Of a DNA stretch of 64,000 nt, positions 18,375 to 27,443 are shown in pieces; the stretch's first letter is position 1; each line of letters starts with the position of its first letter. Source of the stretch: Agarivorans gilvus (GTDB lineage: Bacteria > Pseudomonadota > Gammaproteobacteria > Enterobacterales > Celerinatantimonadaceae). The position numbers and the translations under genes are program-made. The DNA lies in NCBI RefSeq assembly GCF_001420915.1, contig NZ_CP013021.1, positions 692,001-756,000 on the forward strand, given 5' to 3'. The notes beneath the pieces were generated by a model. That model saw nothing but the letters and a program-made list of their open reading frames with translations. It was not told where the DNA came from and made no database searches.

Positions 18375-18467
18375 TTAATAATGAGGCGACATGAAGGTAG
18401 GGTTACAGACGCATACCAAACCAGCACGCGGCGGAATATAAACATCCATTTTAACTAGAGTCGTCAT
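18375..18467 (-). CDS. Small ORF (30 aa) with strong ribosome site ahead of doeB2
   Basis: The minus strand has GTAGGAGGACATT directly before an ATG at 18467, the best Shine-Dalgarno match in the area. It opens a 30-codon ORF ending with TAA at 18375. The product begins MTTLVKMDVYIPPRAGL, contains a CVC pair, and ends NPTFMSPHY. It has no transmembrane segment. The frame ends 89 nt before doeB2 on the same strand, so it is probably on the same transcript. I do not recognise the peptide. It could be a leader peptide controlling the doe operon, a small functional protein, or a precursor of a modified peptide, though no maturase is nearby. Confidence 0.6.
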   Translation of the reverse strand: MTTLVKMDVYIPPRAGLVCVCNPTFMSPHY

Positions 18468-18582
18468 AATGTCCTCCTACAGAGTGTTATTGGCACAGCC
18501 ATTTAACACAAGATTGGCCATTACTTTACGTAACACCTTGTTATTACACTGGCACAGATTTAGCGAGAGTACAATAGTTAAC

Positions 18583-18596
18583 CAATAGCGCTATTG
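18583..18596. promoter_or_regulatory. 14-bp perfect palindrome upstream of the doe operon
   Basis: CAATAGCGCTATTG is a perfect palindrome, extended imperfectly by TTAAC/GTTAG flanks. It lies about 115 nt upstream of the 30-codon ORF. It is a reasonable binding site for a dimeric regulator; which one is unknown. The rest of 18468-18751 has no recognisable gene, but it contains two copies of a TGGCACAG motif (about 18490 and 18550). Confidence 0.4.
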
Positions 18597-18751
18597 TTAG
18601 CTGAACGCAGAAGCAGGCAAGCTAGCTCACCACTAGCCCCTTAGCAACCAGTTGGTTTGGCTAATGAATTGGCCAAACAGCTATGCTTTGCTTAACTATT
18701 AGTGACGCACTAGAAAAAAAACGATAGCGAATCGAGTGTAGTCGCTTAGCC

Positions 18752-19984
18752 TTACAGGCTGGTAGCTTGAGTGGGATAATCCAAGCGATGCACTTGTCGG
18801 TAGAGGCTAAAGCCTGCGAGAAAACCGAGGCTGGCCAAGCCTAACCATATCCACTGAGTAGCTAGCTGTTCGAGGGATAATAACCAGCCGACTCCTAAGT
18901 TTCCTAAAAAGGCGACAATACCGCCAATGCATGAATATAAACCATAATAGCTACCCAGCTCAGAGCGGTGGCCGAAGTGCGCTACCGTAGAGTCTAACAA
19001 GGGCAATACGAGCATTGAACCGATACTAAAGGTCACTGCAAAAGCAATGAAGTTTAGCCAAGGCCACTGACTAATAGTAATGAGAAACCATAAAAACGAT
19101 GTCCCCATTAATATCAACCCTAGGCCCATTGCACAGGCACGCCCAAGATAGTCGCGCCCCCAACGGTTAATCGGTAATTGCAAGCCAATGCCCAGTATCG
19201 AAGTAGTTACAAACACCCAAGTAATGACATTGGCACCCAAGCCCCTGGCTGCGACTTCGCTGGGTAGTGCCAAATAAAGCTGGTGAAAAAACAGTTGGAA
19301 AGCACAAGCGCAGCCAACAAACCGCATAAAAGCCGTATTTAACAGCATGCTTTTCCATTGCTGTAAAAAATGCTGTTCTCTGGAATGTACTCTTGAGGCT
19401 GCCAGATTGGGCAAATAGCGCCATTGAATAATAAATAACAACAAAAACATGAGCGCCGAGCTCAAACCCACCCAGAAAAAGTCAAACCCTAGTAAGCTAA
19501 GCCCTAGCAAAGGCCCAAGCAACATTCCTGCTTCTCTCATCCAGCTTTGCATCGCAAATAAACGATGACGACTTTGCTGGTCGGGCGCTTCATTAGCCAA
19601 ATAGGCATTGCTTGAAGGAGTAAACATCGCTCCAGCAAAGCCTGTCAAAAAGGCTCCTAGTAGCAATAAACTTAGGCTATGAGAAAACCCCAATAGTAAA
19701 AAACCTAAAACCCTGACCAAACAGCCCAATAAGATCAACCGCTTATAACCTAGATAATCACCAAGGGTTCCTCCCACTAAGAACAATCCTTGCTGGCTCA
19801 ATACACGTAAACCTATCACTATGCCTACATGCCATGGACTTAGGTTCAAATCAGTCTGTAGATGCTCCGACAAATACGGCAACAGCATGTAAAAACCTAG
19901 ATTAAAGCTAAAGCCATTTATCACTAATACTCTGCTAGCCGCAGACAGCTGCCGCCAATCGGCAAGAAAATGTCGAAAATTCAT
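18752..19984 (-). CDS. MFS transporter linked to iron uptake
   Basis: A 410-aa major facilitator superfamily protein with about 12 predicted hydrophobic segments and the loop 2-3 motif GGTLGDYLGYKRL. It lies 43 nt downstream of the iron ABC ATPase on the same strand, so it is likely the last gene of a Fur-controlled operon. MFS proteins in siderophore loci either export the siderophore or move it across the inner membrane. No biosynthesis genes are present, so the direction and substrate are unknown. Confidence 0.8.
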   Translation of the reverse strand: MNFRHFLADWRQLSAASRVLVINGFSFNLGFYMLLPYLSEHLQTDLNLSPWHVGIVIGLRVLSQQGLFLVGGTLGDYLGYKRLILLGCLVRVLGFLLLGFSHSLSLLLLGAFLTGFAGAMFTPSSNAYLANEAPDQQSRHRLFAMQSWMREAGMLLGPLLGLSLLGFDFFWVGLSSALMFLLLFIIQWRYLPNLAASRVHSREQHFLQQWKSMLLNTAFMRFVGCACAFQLFFHQLYLALPSEVAARGLGANVITWVFVTTSILGIGLQLPINRWGRDYLGRACAMGLGLILMGTSFLWFLITISQWPWLNFIAFAVTFSIGSMLVLPLLDSTVAHFGHRSELGSYYGLYSCIGGIVAFLGNLGVGWLLSLEQLATQWIWLGLASLGFLAGFSLYRQVHRLDYPTQATSL

Positions 19985-20027
19985 AAACGATCTGTTACTA
20001 ACTAATCAAACAACCAGGTAAGATATT

Positions 20028-20807
20028 TCAAGCCACTTGTTTCTGTTGGCGTTGAGTACGAATAAACGGCAGGCCGAGGCTATCATAAAGCACGTCAGTC
20101 TCGACCCCATAGACCTGATGGATCAAGTCGGCGCTTAATACCTGTTTGGGCGAACCTTGGGCAATTAACTGGCCCTGCTTTATCACCAACAGATTGTCGG
20201 CATATTGCGCCGCCAGATTCAGATCATGTAATACCATAATCGACACCCAGTTATTTTCTTGAGTTTGCTGCTGTAAATGTTCTAACAGCACTTGCTGAAA
20301 ATGTAGGTCTAGGGCGCTCACGGGCTCATCTAGCATCAAAACCTTGGGGTCACGCATTAAGGCCTGAGCAAACAATATCATCTGACACTGCCCGCCACTC
20401 AGGGTTCTAATATCACGATGTGCCAGATGCAGCAGACCAATTTGATCCAAGGCACGCAGCGCCTGCTCTAATAGACTATCAGCTAATTTCAATGATAAGG
20501 CTTTAAGCTGGCCAAGCAGTACCACTTCTAATACCGATAAGCCAATATCCAAACGAATATCTTGTGGCATATAACCGAAGCTTTGCCGCCACTGGTTTAG
20601 CTGCTTATAATCCAGCGGCTGCTCGGCAAAACTTATTGTGCCACGCTGCGGGCGAACCTCACCAAACAAGGTTTTTAACAAGGAGCTTTTGCCCGTACCA
20701 TTAGGGCCAATAATCACATGCGTTTTACCAGGGGCTAGCTCAAAACTCATATTGTGAGCCAGAATCAACTGATCAAACGCTAAATCTAAATTGGATACTC
20801 GCAACAT
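20028..20807 (-). CDS. Iron-complex ABC transporter ATP-binding protein (FecE/FepC family)
   Basis: A 259-aa ABC ATPase with Walker A GPNGTGKSSLLK, signature LSGGQCQMILFAQAL, Walker B VLMLDEPVSALD, and the switch His in VLHDLNLA. The pattern is that of Fe-siderophore, heme or B12 importers. It begins 2 nt after the permease stop, showing tight coupling, and would energise the permease encoded by that gene. Confidence 0.92.
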   Translation of the reverse strand: MLRVSNLDLAFDQLILAHNMSFELAPGKTHVIIGPNGTGKSSLLKTLFGEVRPQRGTISFAEQPLDYKQLNQWRQSFGYMPQDIRLDIGLSVLEVVLLGQLKALSLKLADSLLEQALRALDQIGLLHLAHRDIRTLSGGQCQMILFAQALMRDPKVLMLDEPVSALDLHFQQVLLEHLQQQTQENNWVSIMVLHDLNLAAQYADNLLVIKQGQLIAQGSPKQVLSADLIHQVYGVETDVLYDSLGLPFIRTQRQQKQVA

Positions 20808-20809
20808 CG

Positions 20810-21907
20810 CTATCGCCCCTTACTCATAATCAGCCAAAAGAAAAACGGCACGCCAATAATCGCCGTAACAATGCCAATCGGAAACAAAGCGCCAGGAACA
20901 ATGATTTTTGATAACACCGAGGCAGTAGAAAGCAAAAAGGCCCCAATTAAAAAAGACAAAGGTAGAAAATAGCGTTGATCTTCCCCCACCAATATTCTGG
21001 CCATATTCGGTGCAACTATGCCGATAAAGCCAATAATGCCCACAACACTGGTGACCGTTGCAGTCATCACTGCAACCAAAACTAAAGTTTTAAGGCGCAA
21101 CCGGGAGACGTTTACCCCTAAACTTTTCGCTCTCTCCTCGCCCAAACGCAAGGCTGTTAGTTTCCACGCGTCCTTAAGTAGTACCAGAAAACACGCTGAA
21201 CAAACTACCGCTATAATCGCCACATTCGACCAAGTCGCCTTAGTTAAGCTGCCAAACAACCAGAATAAGATCTGCTGGCTTAACTCCGGCGACGAAACAA
21301 ACTGCACCAAAGACAACAAGGATTGGAATAGGAACAATAAGGCAATGCCCGCCAAAATGAGTTGCCCAGAACTGATATGACGCATCATCGCAAGGCCGAA
21401 CAGTAGGCTTGCAGAAAACATACAGCAGACAAATGCCCCTATCGGCACCGCAACTTGCGAACTCAACCCCAAAGAGCCTAGATACAACATGAGTGCAGCA
21501 CCAAATCCTGCGGCGGCGGCCATCCCCAAGGTATAAGGACTCGCCATGGGGTTGTTCAACAGAGTCTGCATTTCCGCGCCACCGACTCCCAAGGTACCAC
21601 CAACTAAAATGGCGATCAGAGCAATGGGTAAACGCAAGTCGGTCACGATAACTTTGGTGGTAGCAGCCACATCAATTGGCATGCCAAGCCAGTTAGCCAA
21701 CGCGCTGGCTACATCAAGCACACTCAGCATGGAAGGCCCAGTTGCTAGATCAAATAGGAAAGAAAAAACTAAAATAACTAACAAGCCACTGACTACCCAC
21801 CAACGCCGTTTTTCATGGCGCCGCTGAGCAAGTAAGGCATCATCGATAAGTTTTTGATTTAACATGCTATAACTTTTTGTAACAGCCAGTGAACATCCTC
21901 TGTTCAC
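20810..21907 (-). CDS. Iron-complex ABC transporter permease (FecCD family)
   Basis: Inner-membrane permease of the BtuC/FecCD family with many hydrophobic helices and the hallmark GGTLGVGGAEMQTLLNNPMA and FIGIVAPNMARILVGEDQR segments. The frame starts with GTG at 21907; an internal ATG at 21865 (MLNQKLIDD) is an equally plausible start, since neither has a clear ribosome site. It is the first gene of the minus-strand permease-ATPase-MFS operon and diverges from the binding-protein gene across a Fur-like box. Confidence 0.92.
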   Translation of the reverse strand: MNRGCSLAVTKSYSMLNQKLIDDALLAQRRHEKRRWWVVSGLLVILVFSFLFDLATGPSMLSVLDVASALANWLGMPIDVAATTKVIVTDLRLPIALIAILVGGTLGVGGAEMQTLLNNPMASPYTLGMAAAAGFGAALMLYLGSLGLSSQVAVPIGAFVCCMFSASLLFGLAMMRHISSGQLILAGIALLFLFQSLLSLVQFVSSPELSQQILFWLFGSLTKATWSNVAIIAVVCSACFLVLLKDAWKLTALRLGEERAKSLGVNVSRLRLKTLVLVAVMTATVTSVVGIIGFIGIVAPNMARILVGEDQRYFLPLSFLIGAFLLSTASVLSKIIVPGALFPIGIVTAIIGVPFFFWLIMSKGR

Positions 21908-22015
21908 TCACATATAGAGCAAAATTGTATGTTACTCATGGCGTAAAATACTCTTGCGACTCTAATCGGTTTATAAGTAATCGTACTGAGTTTATAGGTG
22001 ACTAAGTTCGACATC

Positions 22016-22038
22016 ATGCAAATGATAATGATTTGCAT
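22016..22038. promoter_or_regulatory. Fur-box-like palindrome between divergent iron-uptake genes
   Basis: ATGCAAAT and ATTTGCAT flank GATAATG, giving a 23-nt site with the GATAATGAT core of the classical Fur box. It lies 109 nt from the permease GTG and 113 nt from the binding-protein ATG, so one site could control both transcripts under iron-replete conditions. Confidence 0.82.
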
Positions 22039-22150
22039 GAGCATTATATTTTAACATAGAATACGTTCAAGCTTTTAATCGTAATTGTTACGACTATTTA
22101 TCAAGCCCATCCCAACTAACCTACTTAGCATGACTGATTAAAGGATTATT

Positions 22151-23233
22151 ATGCTGCACAAACTCTTCGGCCTATTCGCTGTTATATTCAGCACTTACAG
22201 CGTTGGCCAAACGGTGACCATTACCGATGTACTAGACCGCGAGGTTACTTTCAACTCTCCCGCGCAACGCGTTATCGTGGGATTCTATCCTGAAGATTAT
22301 ATGGCCATTGGCACCGAGGCCGCCTACGATAATGTTGTCGGTATGGCAAAATACATCTGGCAAGCTCGCTCTGCGAACTGGGAGATGTATGTCAACTACC
22401 GTCCTTCGTTAAATGACATTCCGGCGATTGGACGGGTTGATACCAAAACCTTTTCAGTGGAAAAAGTCATCAGCTTGAACCCCGATGTGATCATGTTAGC
22501 TGATTGGCAATTCAAAGGCCTAGGCAGCGATATCGAACGTTTAGAGAGTGCTGGAATCACTGTTGTGGTAGTGGATTACAACGCCCAAACGGTCGAACGT
22601 CATGTCAAAAGCACCCAGATTATTGGCGCCATTACTGGTCAAGCGGACCGTGCAGCCCAAATTGCTAAAGAATACCAAGAGAACGTTGAGACCATTACCC
22701 AGCGTCTTGCCGCTGCCAAGTTACCTAAACCACGTATTTACACTGAGTTTGGTGCAGCTGGAGTAAATGAAATAGGTTACACTTTTGGCAAAAACATGTG
22801 GGGGGGCATCTCCACTACTGCGGGTGGCGACAATATTTCCGCTCCTTATGTTGAATGGTGGGGAAAACTTAACCCTGAGCAAATCCTTGCTGCCGATCCC
22901 GAGCTCATCGTCATCACCGGTTACGAAACAAATAGCGCTGAAGACGCCATGCTAATCGGCCAAGGTGTAGATGAAGCCACCGTCAAACAACGCTTAGCGG
23001 GTTTTAAACAGCGCGTTGGTTGGTCCACCCTCAGCGCGGTCAAAAATAATCGCTTATATGCCGCTTATCACGGTGCTTGCCGTACCATTTTTGATGGAGC
23101 TATGCTGCAATTTTACGCTAAAGCGATGTACCCGAAATTATTTAGTGACTTAGATCCTGCCGCAAGCTATCAAGACTTCTACAAAAAATACCTGCCGGTA
23201 CAACCTCAAGGCACCTTTATGACGTCGTTATAA
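22151..23233 (+). CDS. Periplasmic iron-complex binding protein
   Basis: A 360-aa class III (BtuF/FepB type) substrate-binding protein. It begins with a signal peptide (MLHKLFGLFAVIFSTYSVGQ) and continues TVTITDVLDREVTFNSPAQR, a typical start of this fold. NPDVIMLADWQF and the AADPELIVITGYE segments mark the two lobes. It delivers the iron complex to the divergent permease-ATPase pair. No TonB-dependent receptor is in the window, so the ligand cannot be named. Confidence 0.9.
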   Translation: MLHKLFGLFAVIFSTYSVGQTVTITDVLDREVTFNSPAQRVIVGFYPEDYMAIGTEAAYDNVVGMAKYIWQARSANWEMYVNYRPSLNDIPAIGRVDTKTFSVEKVISLNPDVIMLADWQFKGLGSDIERLESAGITVVVVDYNAQTVERHVKSTQIIGAITGQADRAAQIAKEYQENVETITQRLAAAKLPKPRIYTEFGAAGVNEIGYTFGKNMWGGISTTAGGDNISAPYVEWWGKLNPEQILAADPELIVITGYETNSAEDAMLIGQGVDEATVKQRLAGFKQRVGWSTLSAVKNNRLYAAYHGACRTIFDGAMLQFYAKAMYPKLFSDLDPAASYQDFYKKYLPVQPQGTFMTSL

Positions 23234-23294
23234 TGGGCCAAGAAGGCATGTGCTAACAGACATTGCATAGCGCACTCTTTATTTACGCAGACCT

Positions 23295-23322
23295 AAAAAA
23301 AGCAGCTTAAAGCTGCTTTTTT
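23295..23322. terminator. Bidirectional terminator between the binding protein and ybiT
   Basis: AAAAAAAGCAGCTT and AAGCTGCTTTTTT form a stem with T tracts on both strands, between the two convergent genes. Confidence 0.9.
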
Positions 23323-23336
23323 ACTAACAATACGGT

Positions 23337-24926
23337 TTAACCGTTAACTCCTTGGCTAGCTAAGTACTCTTCATAGGTACCGTGGAAGTCCACCACGCCA
23401 TCTGGAGTTAACTCGATAATTCGAGTCGCCAAACTAGAAACAAACTCACGGTCATGGCTGACAAAAATCAAGGTGCCAGGGTAATTTTCTAAGGCCAAGT
23501 TCAAGGATTCAATCGACTCCATGTCTAAGTGGTTAGTAGGCTCATCCATCACCATAATGTTTGGCTTTTGTAAAATCAGTTTACCAAACAACATCCGACC
23601 TTGTTCTCCACCAGAGATCACTTTCACCGATTTATGAATTTCTTGTTGAGAGAACAACAAACGCCCTAGGGTACCGCGAATAACCTGCTCGTCATCACCC
23701 TCTTTACCCCATTGCCACATCCAATCAAGCAGGGTTTTATCTTCGGCAAAGTCGGCGGCATGATCCTGCGCGTAATAACCAATTTGGGCATTCTCAGACC
23801 ATTTAATCATGCCTTCACTCTCGGTATCACCCACTAAACATTTTAATAAAGTGGTTTTACCAATACCGTTAGGACCGATAACCGCAATGCGCTCACCTAC
23901 TTCCACCATGAAGTTGAGGTCTTTAAACAAGGTTTCTTCATAAGCTTTAGCCAAACCTTCTACTTCTAGGGCTAAACGGTGCAGCTTTTTCTCTTCTTCA
24001 AAACGAATAAAGGGATTTTGGCGGCTTGATGGTTTTACCTCGGCCAATTGGATCTTATCAATTTGTTTGGCTCGCGAAGTCGCTTGCTTCGACTTAGAAG
24101 CATTAGCAGAGAAGCGACTAACAAAAGACTTAAGCTCGGCAATCTGGGCTTTTTTCTTGGCGTTATCTGCCAACATTTGTTCACGCGCTTGGGTAGCCGC
24201 AGTCATGTATTCATCGTAAGAGCCAGGGAAGGTACGCAATTCACCGTAATCCAAATCCGCCATGTGAGTACACACACTGTTTAAGAAGTGACGGTCGTGA
24301 GAAATGATGATCATGGTGCAGTTACGCTCGTTTAGTACTCCTTCCAACCAACGAATCGTATTAATATCCAAGTTGTTGGTCGGTTCATCAAGCAGCATAA
24401 TATCGGGATCGGCAAACAAGACTTGAGCCAGCAATACCCGCAATTTCCAGCCTGGTGCCACTTCACTCATCGGCCCATAGTGTTGCTCGATGGGAATGCC
24501 CACACCTAATAACAATTCACCAGCTCGGGCTTCGGCAGTGTAACCATCCATTTCGGCAAATTCGGCCTCTAGCTCGGCGGCGCGAATGCCATCTTCTTCG
24601 CTCATCTCAGGGTTAGCATAAATCGCATCACGCTCGGCTTTTACTGCCCATAACTCTTCATAACCCATGATCACGGTATCGATAACAGCTTTGTCTTCGT
24701 AGGCAAATTGATCCTGCTTCAACTTACCGATACGCTCATTAGGATCTTTTGAGACGTTGCCCGCACTTGGCTCTAGGTCACCGCCCAAAATTTTCATAAA
24801 CGTAGATTTACCACAGCCATTGGCGCCAATGAGGCCGTAACGATTACCTTCGCCAAATTTAACTGATACATTTTCGAAAAGAGGCTTTGCGCCAAATTGC
24901 ATGGTGACATTAGAAGATATAAGCAA
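23337..24926 (-). CDS. ybiT: ABC-F family ATPase YbiT
   Basis: Ribosome-associated ABC-F protein with two nucleotide-binding domains and no membrane segments. At 529 aa it matches YbiT (530 aa in E. coli). It has Walker A GANGCGKSTFMK and GPNGIGKTTLLK, Walker B DIMLLDEPTNNLD and NIMVMDEPTNHLD, and a charged linker between the domains. ABC-F proteins act on stalled or initiating ribosomes at the E site. It is monocistronic, between a terminator and a divergent DUF2750 gene. Confidence 0.93.
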   Translation of the reverse strand: MLISSNVTMQFGAKPLFENVSVKFGEGNRYGLIGANGCGKSTFMKILGGDLEPSAGNVSKDPNERIGKLKQDQFAYEDKAVIDTVIMGYEELWAVKAERDAIYANPEMSEEDGIRAAELEAEFAEMDGYTAEARAGELLLGVGIPIEQHYGPMSEVAPGWKLRVLLAQVLFADPDIMLLDEPTNNLDINTIRWLEGVLNERNCTMIIISHDRHFLNSVCTHMADLDYGELRTFPGSYDEYMTAATQAREQMLADNAKKKAQIAELKSFVSRFSANASKSKQATSRAKQIDKIQLAEVKPSSRQNPFIRFEEEKKLHRLALEVEGLAKAYEETLFKDLNFMVEVGERIAVIGPNGIGKTTLLKCLVGDTESEGMIKWSENAQIGYYAQDHAADFAEDKTLLDWMWQWGKEGDDEQVIRGTLGRLLFSQQEIHKSVKVISGGEQGRMLFGKLILQKPNIMVMDEPTNHLDMESIESLNLALENYPGTLIFVSHDREFVSSLATRIIELTPDGVVDFHGTYEEYLASQGVNG

Positions 24927-25176
24927 TGTAGTATTCCGCTTGGTTGCGTTTTAGCGCAGCTCGTGGCTACTAAAACATGAGACTAAATATTTGGTCGCGC
25001 ATTATGCCACAACTCGCTTAAACTTCGCACACCTAATGCGTAAGATCACACAAATTCGGCTCAACACAGCCAAACAGCATGAATATTCACCAGTTAAACC
25101 TCGCTAAACGCATTTTGTGTGACGCTTTAACTCAATTGCATTATTCTCAGAAGGAGAACAACAATGAGGACGACTG

Positions 25177-25557
25177 ATGGCTAATTCTACCCCACCCGAT
25201 GCACTAGCAAACATCGCTAAAGCTGATAGCGAGAGTCGCTTGCAATACTTAGTGAAAGAAAGTCGTAAACAACAGCAATTGTGGATTTTAATTGATGACG
25301 ACGGCTGTGTGATGTTGAATTCGGAAGACGAAGATTGTGTTCCGGTATGGCCTAATCAGGAATTTGCTGCCGCTTGGGCGACCGGTGATTGGCAACATTG
25401 TAAACCCGAGTCCATCTCCCTAGCGAAGTGGAAAAGCCGCTGGACCGATGGCCTTAGCGATGATGAGCTATATGTGGCAGTCTTCCCTAACGACCAAGAA
25501 GAAGGGCTAATTTTATCACCCTATGAGTTTGAAGAGCTGCTAAACAAGGGGAGTTAA
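25177..25557 (+). CDS. DUF2750 family protein
   Basis: A 126-aa cytoplasmic protein matching the DUF2750 pattern: LWILIDDDGCVMLNSEDEDC, then PVWPNQEFAAAWATGDW and a C-terminal DELYVAVFPNDQEEGLILSP. The function of the family is unknown. GAGGA lies 6 nt before the ATG. The start overlaps the stop of a six-codon ATG frame (25164), which has AAGGAG upstream; this may be chance. A terminator follows. Confidence 0.85.
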   Translation: MANSTPPDALANIAKADSESRLQYLVKESRKQQQLWILIDDDGCVMLNSEDEDCVPVWPNQEFAAAWATGDWQHCKPESISLAKWKSRWTDGLSDDELYVAVFPNDQEEGLILSPYEFEELLNKGS

Positions 25558-25592
25558 GCTAATTAAAGCTACTTCTTAGTTGCAACAATTCC

Positions 25593-25620
25593 AAGGCCTC
25601 AGCAATGCTGAGGCCTTTTT
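25593..25620. terminator. Terminator between DUF2750 gene and hemH
   Basis: AAGGCCTCAGC and GCTGAGGCCTT form an 11-bp stem around AAT followed by TTTTTA. It mainly serves the plus-strand gene; the convergent hemH ends 7 nt beyond. Confidence 0.92.
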
Positions 25621-25626
25621 ATTTAA

Positions 25627-26619
25627 CTACCAGCCTTGGGTATGTTTTTCGATAATTTGACAGTACAAGTCTACCTGTTCCGGGCTGTCGTTTAAGGCAG
25701 AAATATAATGATATTGCTCACCGCCAGCCTCCATAAACACATCGCGAAGCTCACAAGACACTTCCTCAATGGTTTCCAAACAGTCCACCGAAAAAGCTGG
25801 AGAAATCACATCCACTGATTTAACGCTCTGCTCGGCCAGCTGAGTGAGCAATTGGTCGGTATAGGGCTTAACCCATGGATCTTTGCCAAAGCGGGACTGA
25901 TAACACAAGCGCCACTGAGTTTGTTTTAAGCCAAGTAGGGCTGCCACTTTCGCCGCGGTATCTTCACACTGCTGCGGATACGGGTCACCATTACGCGCGT
26001 AACGTTCTGGAATACCATGAAAAGAAAACAACAATACTTCGCCGCGCGCTGTCAGCTCCCAATGCTGCTTTATCGAATGCGCTAGGGCTGCAATATAGGC
26101 AGGCTCGTCATAATACTCTTTTACCAAACGCAGCTCAGGAATGTTATAGGCGTTTTTTAAGGACTTCGTATAACTGTCAAACACTGGTGCGGTGGTGGAT
26201 ACCGAATATTGCGGATACATCGGCAATAACAATATTCGTTGATGGCCAGCCGCTAATACTTGCTGCACAACATTGGGAATATCGGGTTCGCTGTAAGTCA
26301 TCGCCAAATACACTTCGTACTTACCCGCCAGTTTTTTAGCTAACTTGATACGAATTTGTTCACTGAACATTTTCAGCGGCGAACCGCCTTTCAACCATAT
26401 TTGCTGATAGAGTTTTGCTACTCGACGAGAGCGCAGCGGCAAAATTAATCCATACAATAATGGTAACCACAGTATACGAGGCAGATTAACCACCCGCTTG
26501 TCTGATAGGAAACGTCCTAAAAAGCTGGCTACGGCGCTGGGTGTAGCTTGCTCAGGGGTTCCTAAGTTGACCAGCACCACAGCACACTTCAATTCATTAT
26601 CGACTTTTGACATGCACAC
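25627..26619 (-). CDS. hemH: Ferrochelatase
   Basis: Inserts Fe2+ into protoporphyrin IX in the last step of heme synthesis. The 330-aa protein has the catalytic His in LLFSFHGIPERYARNGDPY, CYQSRFGKDPWVKPYTDQLL, and the acidic metal channel in VDCLETIEEV. It starts with MCMSK, so either the first or third residue may be the true initiator. It follows adk on the minus strand, the E. coli gene order, but a terminator separates the two. Confidence 0.97.
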   Translation of the reverse strand: MCMSKVDNELKCAVVLVNLGTPEQATPSAVASFLGRFLSDKRVVNLPRILWLPLLYGLILPLRSRRVAKLYQQIWLKGGSPLKMFSEQIRIKLAKKLAGKYEVYLAMTYSEPDIPNVVQQVLAAGHQRILLLPMYPQYSVSTTAPVFDSYTKSLKNAYNIPELRLVKEYYDEPAYIAALAHSIKQHWELTARGEVLLFSFHGIPERYARNGDPYPQQCEDTAAKVAALLGLKQTQWRLCYQSRFGKDPWVKPYTDQLLTQLAEQSVKSVDVISPAFSVDCLETIEEVSCELRDVFMEAGGEQYHYISALNDSPEQVDLYCQIIEKHTQGW

Positions 26620-26662
26620 ATCCTTTAATTGCCAGTCACCAGTTTACGGTATTTAGGCGCAT

Positions 26663-26690
26663 AAAAAAAAGCGGCTAAAGCCGCTTTTTC
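26663..26690 (-). terminator. Terminator downstream of adk
   Basis: On the minus strand AAAGCGGCTTTAGCCGCTTTTTTTT gives a GCGGCT/AGCCGC stem and an eight-T tract. It lies 22 nt after the adk stop codon. Confidence 0.88.
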
Positions 26691-26711
26691 CTGAGTAAAT
26701 TGCCTGAGCAA

Positions 26712-27356
26712 TTAATCAAGCAATTCAACTAATTGGTTGCTAATGGCTTCAACAGATTGAGTACCGTCTAGCTTGAAGTATTTGCTATTACCTTGGGCGG
26801 CTTCGTTGCCGTAGTAGTCAACGAGTGGTTTAGTTTGCTCATGATAAATAGCCAAGCGGTCTCGAACTATGCTCTCTTCATCATCAGGGCGAATCACTAA
26901 ATCTTCACCCGTCACGTCGTCTTTGCCTTCAACTTTAGGCGGGTTGTACACTACATGGTAAACGCGGCCACTACCAGGGTGAACACGACGTCCACTCATG
27001 CGCTTAACGATTTCTTCATCTGCTACGTCAAACTCAAGCACTGCGTCAATGCTAATACCCGCTTCTTTCATCGCATCCGCTTGAGGAATGGTGCGAGGGA
27101 AACCGTCTAACAAGAAGCCTTTTTGGCAGTCTTCTTGTTGAATACGCTCTTTAACTAAACCAATAATCAATTCATCTGACACTAATTGGCCTGCATCCAT
27201 TACTTCTTTGGCTTTCTTGCCTAAGTCTGTGCCTGCTTTTACGGCGGCGCGTAACATATCGCCAGTAGAAATTTGAGGGATGCCGTAACGCTCCATAATA
27301 AATTGTGCTTGGGTACCTTTACCCGCGCCAGGAGCGCCTAAAAGAATAATGCGCAT
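26712..27356 (-). CDS. adk: Adenylate kinase
   Basis: Interconverts ATP, ADP and AMP. The 214-aa long-form enzyme has GAPGAGKGTQAQFI at residues 7-20, GFLLDGFPRTIPQADAM, and a LID region RRVHPGSGRVYHVVYNPP that lacks zinc-binding cysteines, as in other gammaproteobacteria. Its neighbours htpG and hemH match E. coli order, except that two signalling genes lie between htpG and adk. Confidence 0.98.
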   Translation of the reverse strand: MRIILLGAPGAGKGTQAQFIMERYGIPQISTGDMLRAAVKAGTDLGKKAKEVMDAGQLVSDELIIGLVKERIQQEDCQKGFLLDGFPRTIPQADAMKEAGISIDAVLEFDVADEEIVKRMSGRRVHPGSGRVYHVVYNPPKVEGKDDVTGEDLVIRPDDEESIVRDRLAIYHEQTKPLVDYYGNEAAQGNSKYFKLDGTQSVEAISNQLVELLD

Positions 27357-27443
27357 AATTGCTGTTCCTTGATTTAGTTTTAGTGCTTTTTACAAGAGAC
27401 GTGAATTTACACTGATGAGCCGCAGACTACAAGTCAAGCTCGA

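Noticed and set aside
25079..25177. A 32-codon frame ending in TGATG at the DUF2750 start, and a six-codon frame at 25164
   Set aside because: The longer frame has no ribosome site. The short one has AAGGAG, but the DUF2750 ATG has its own GAGGA, so a leader role is not supported.
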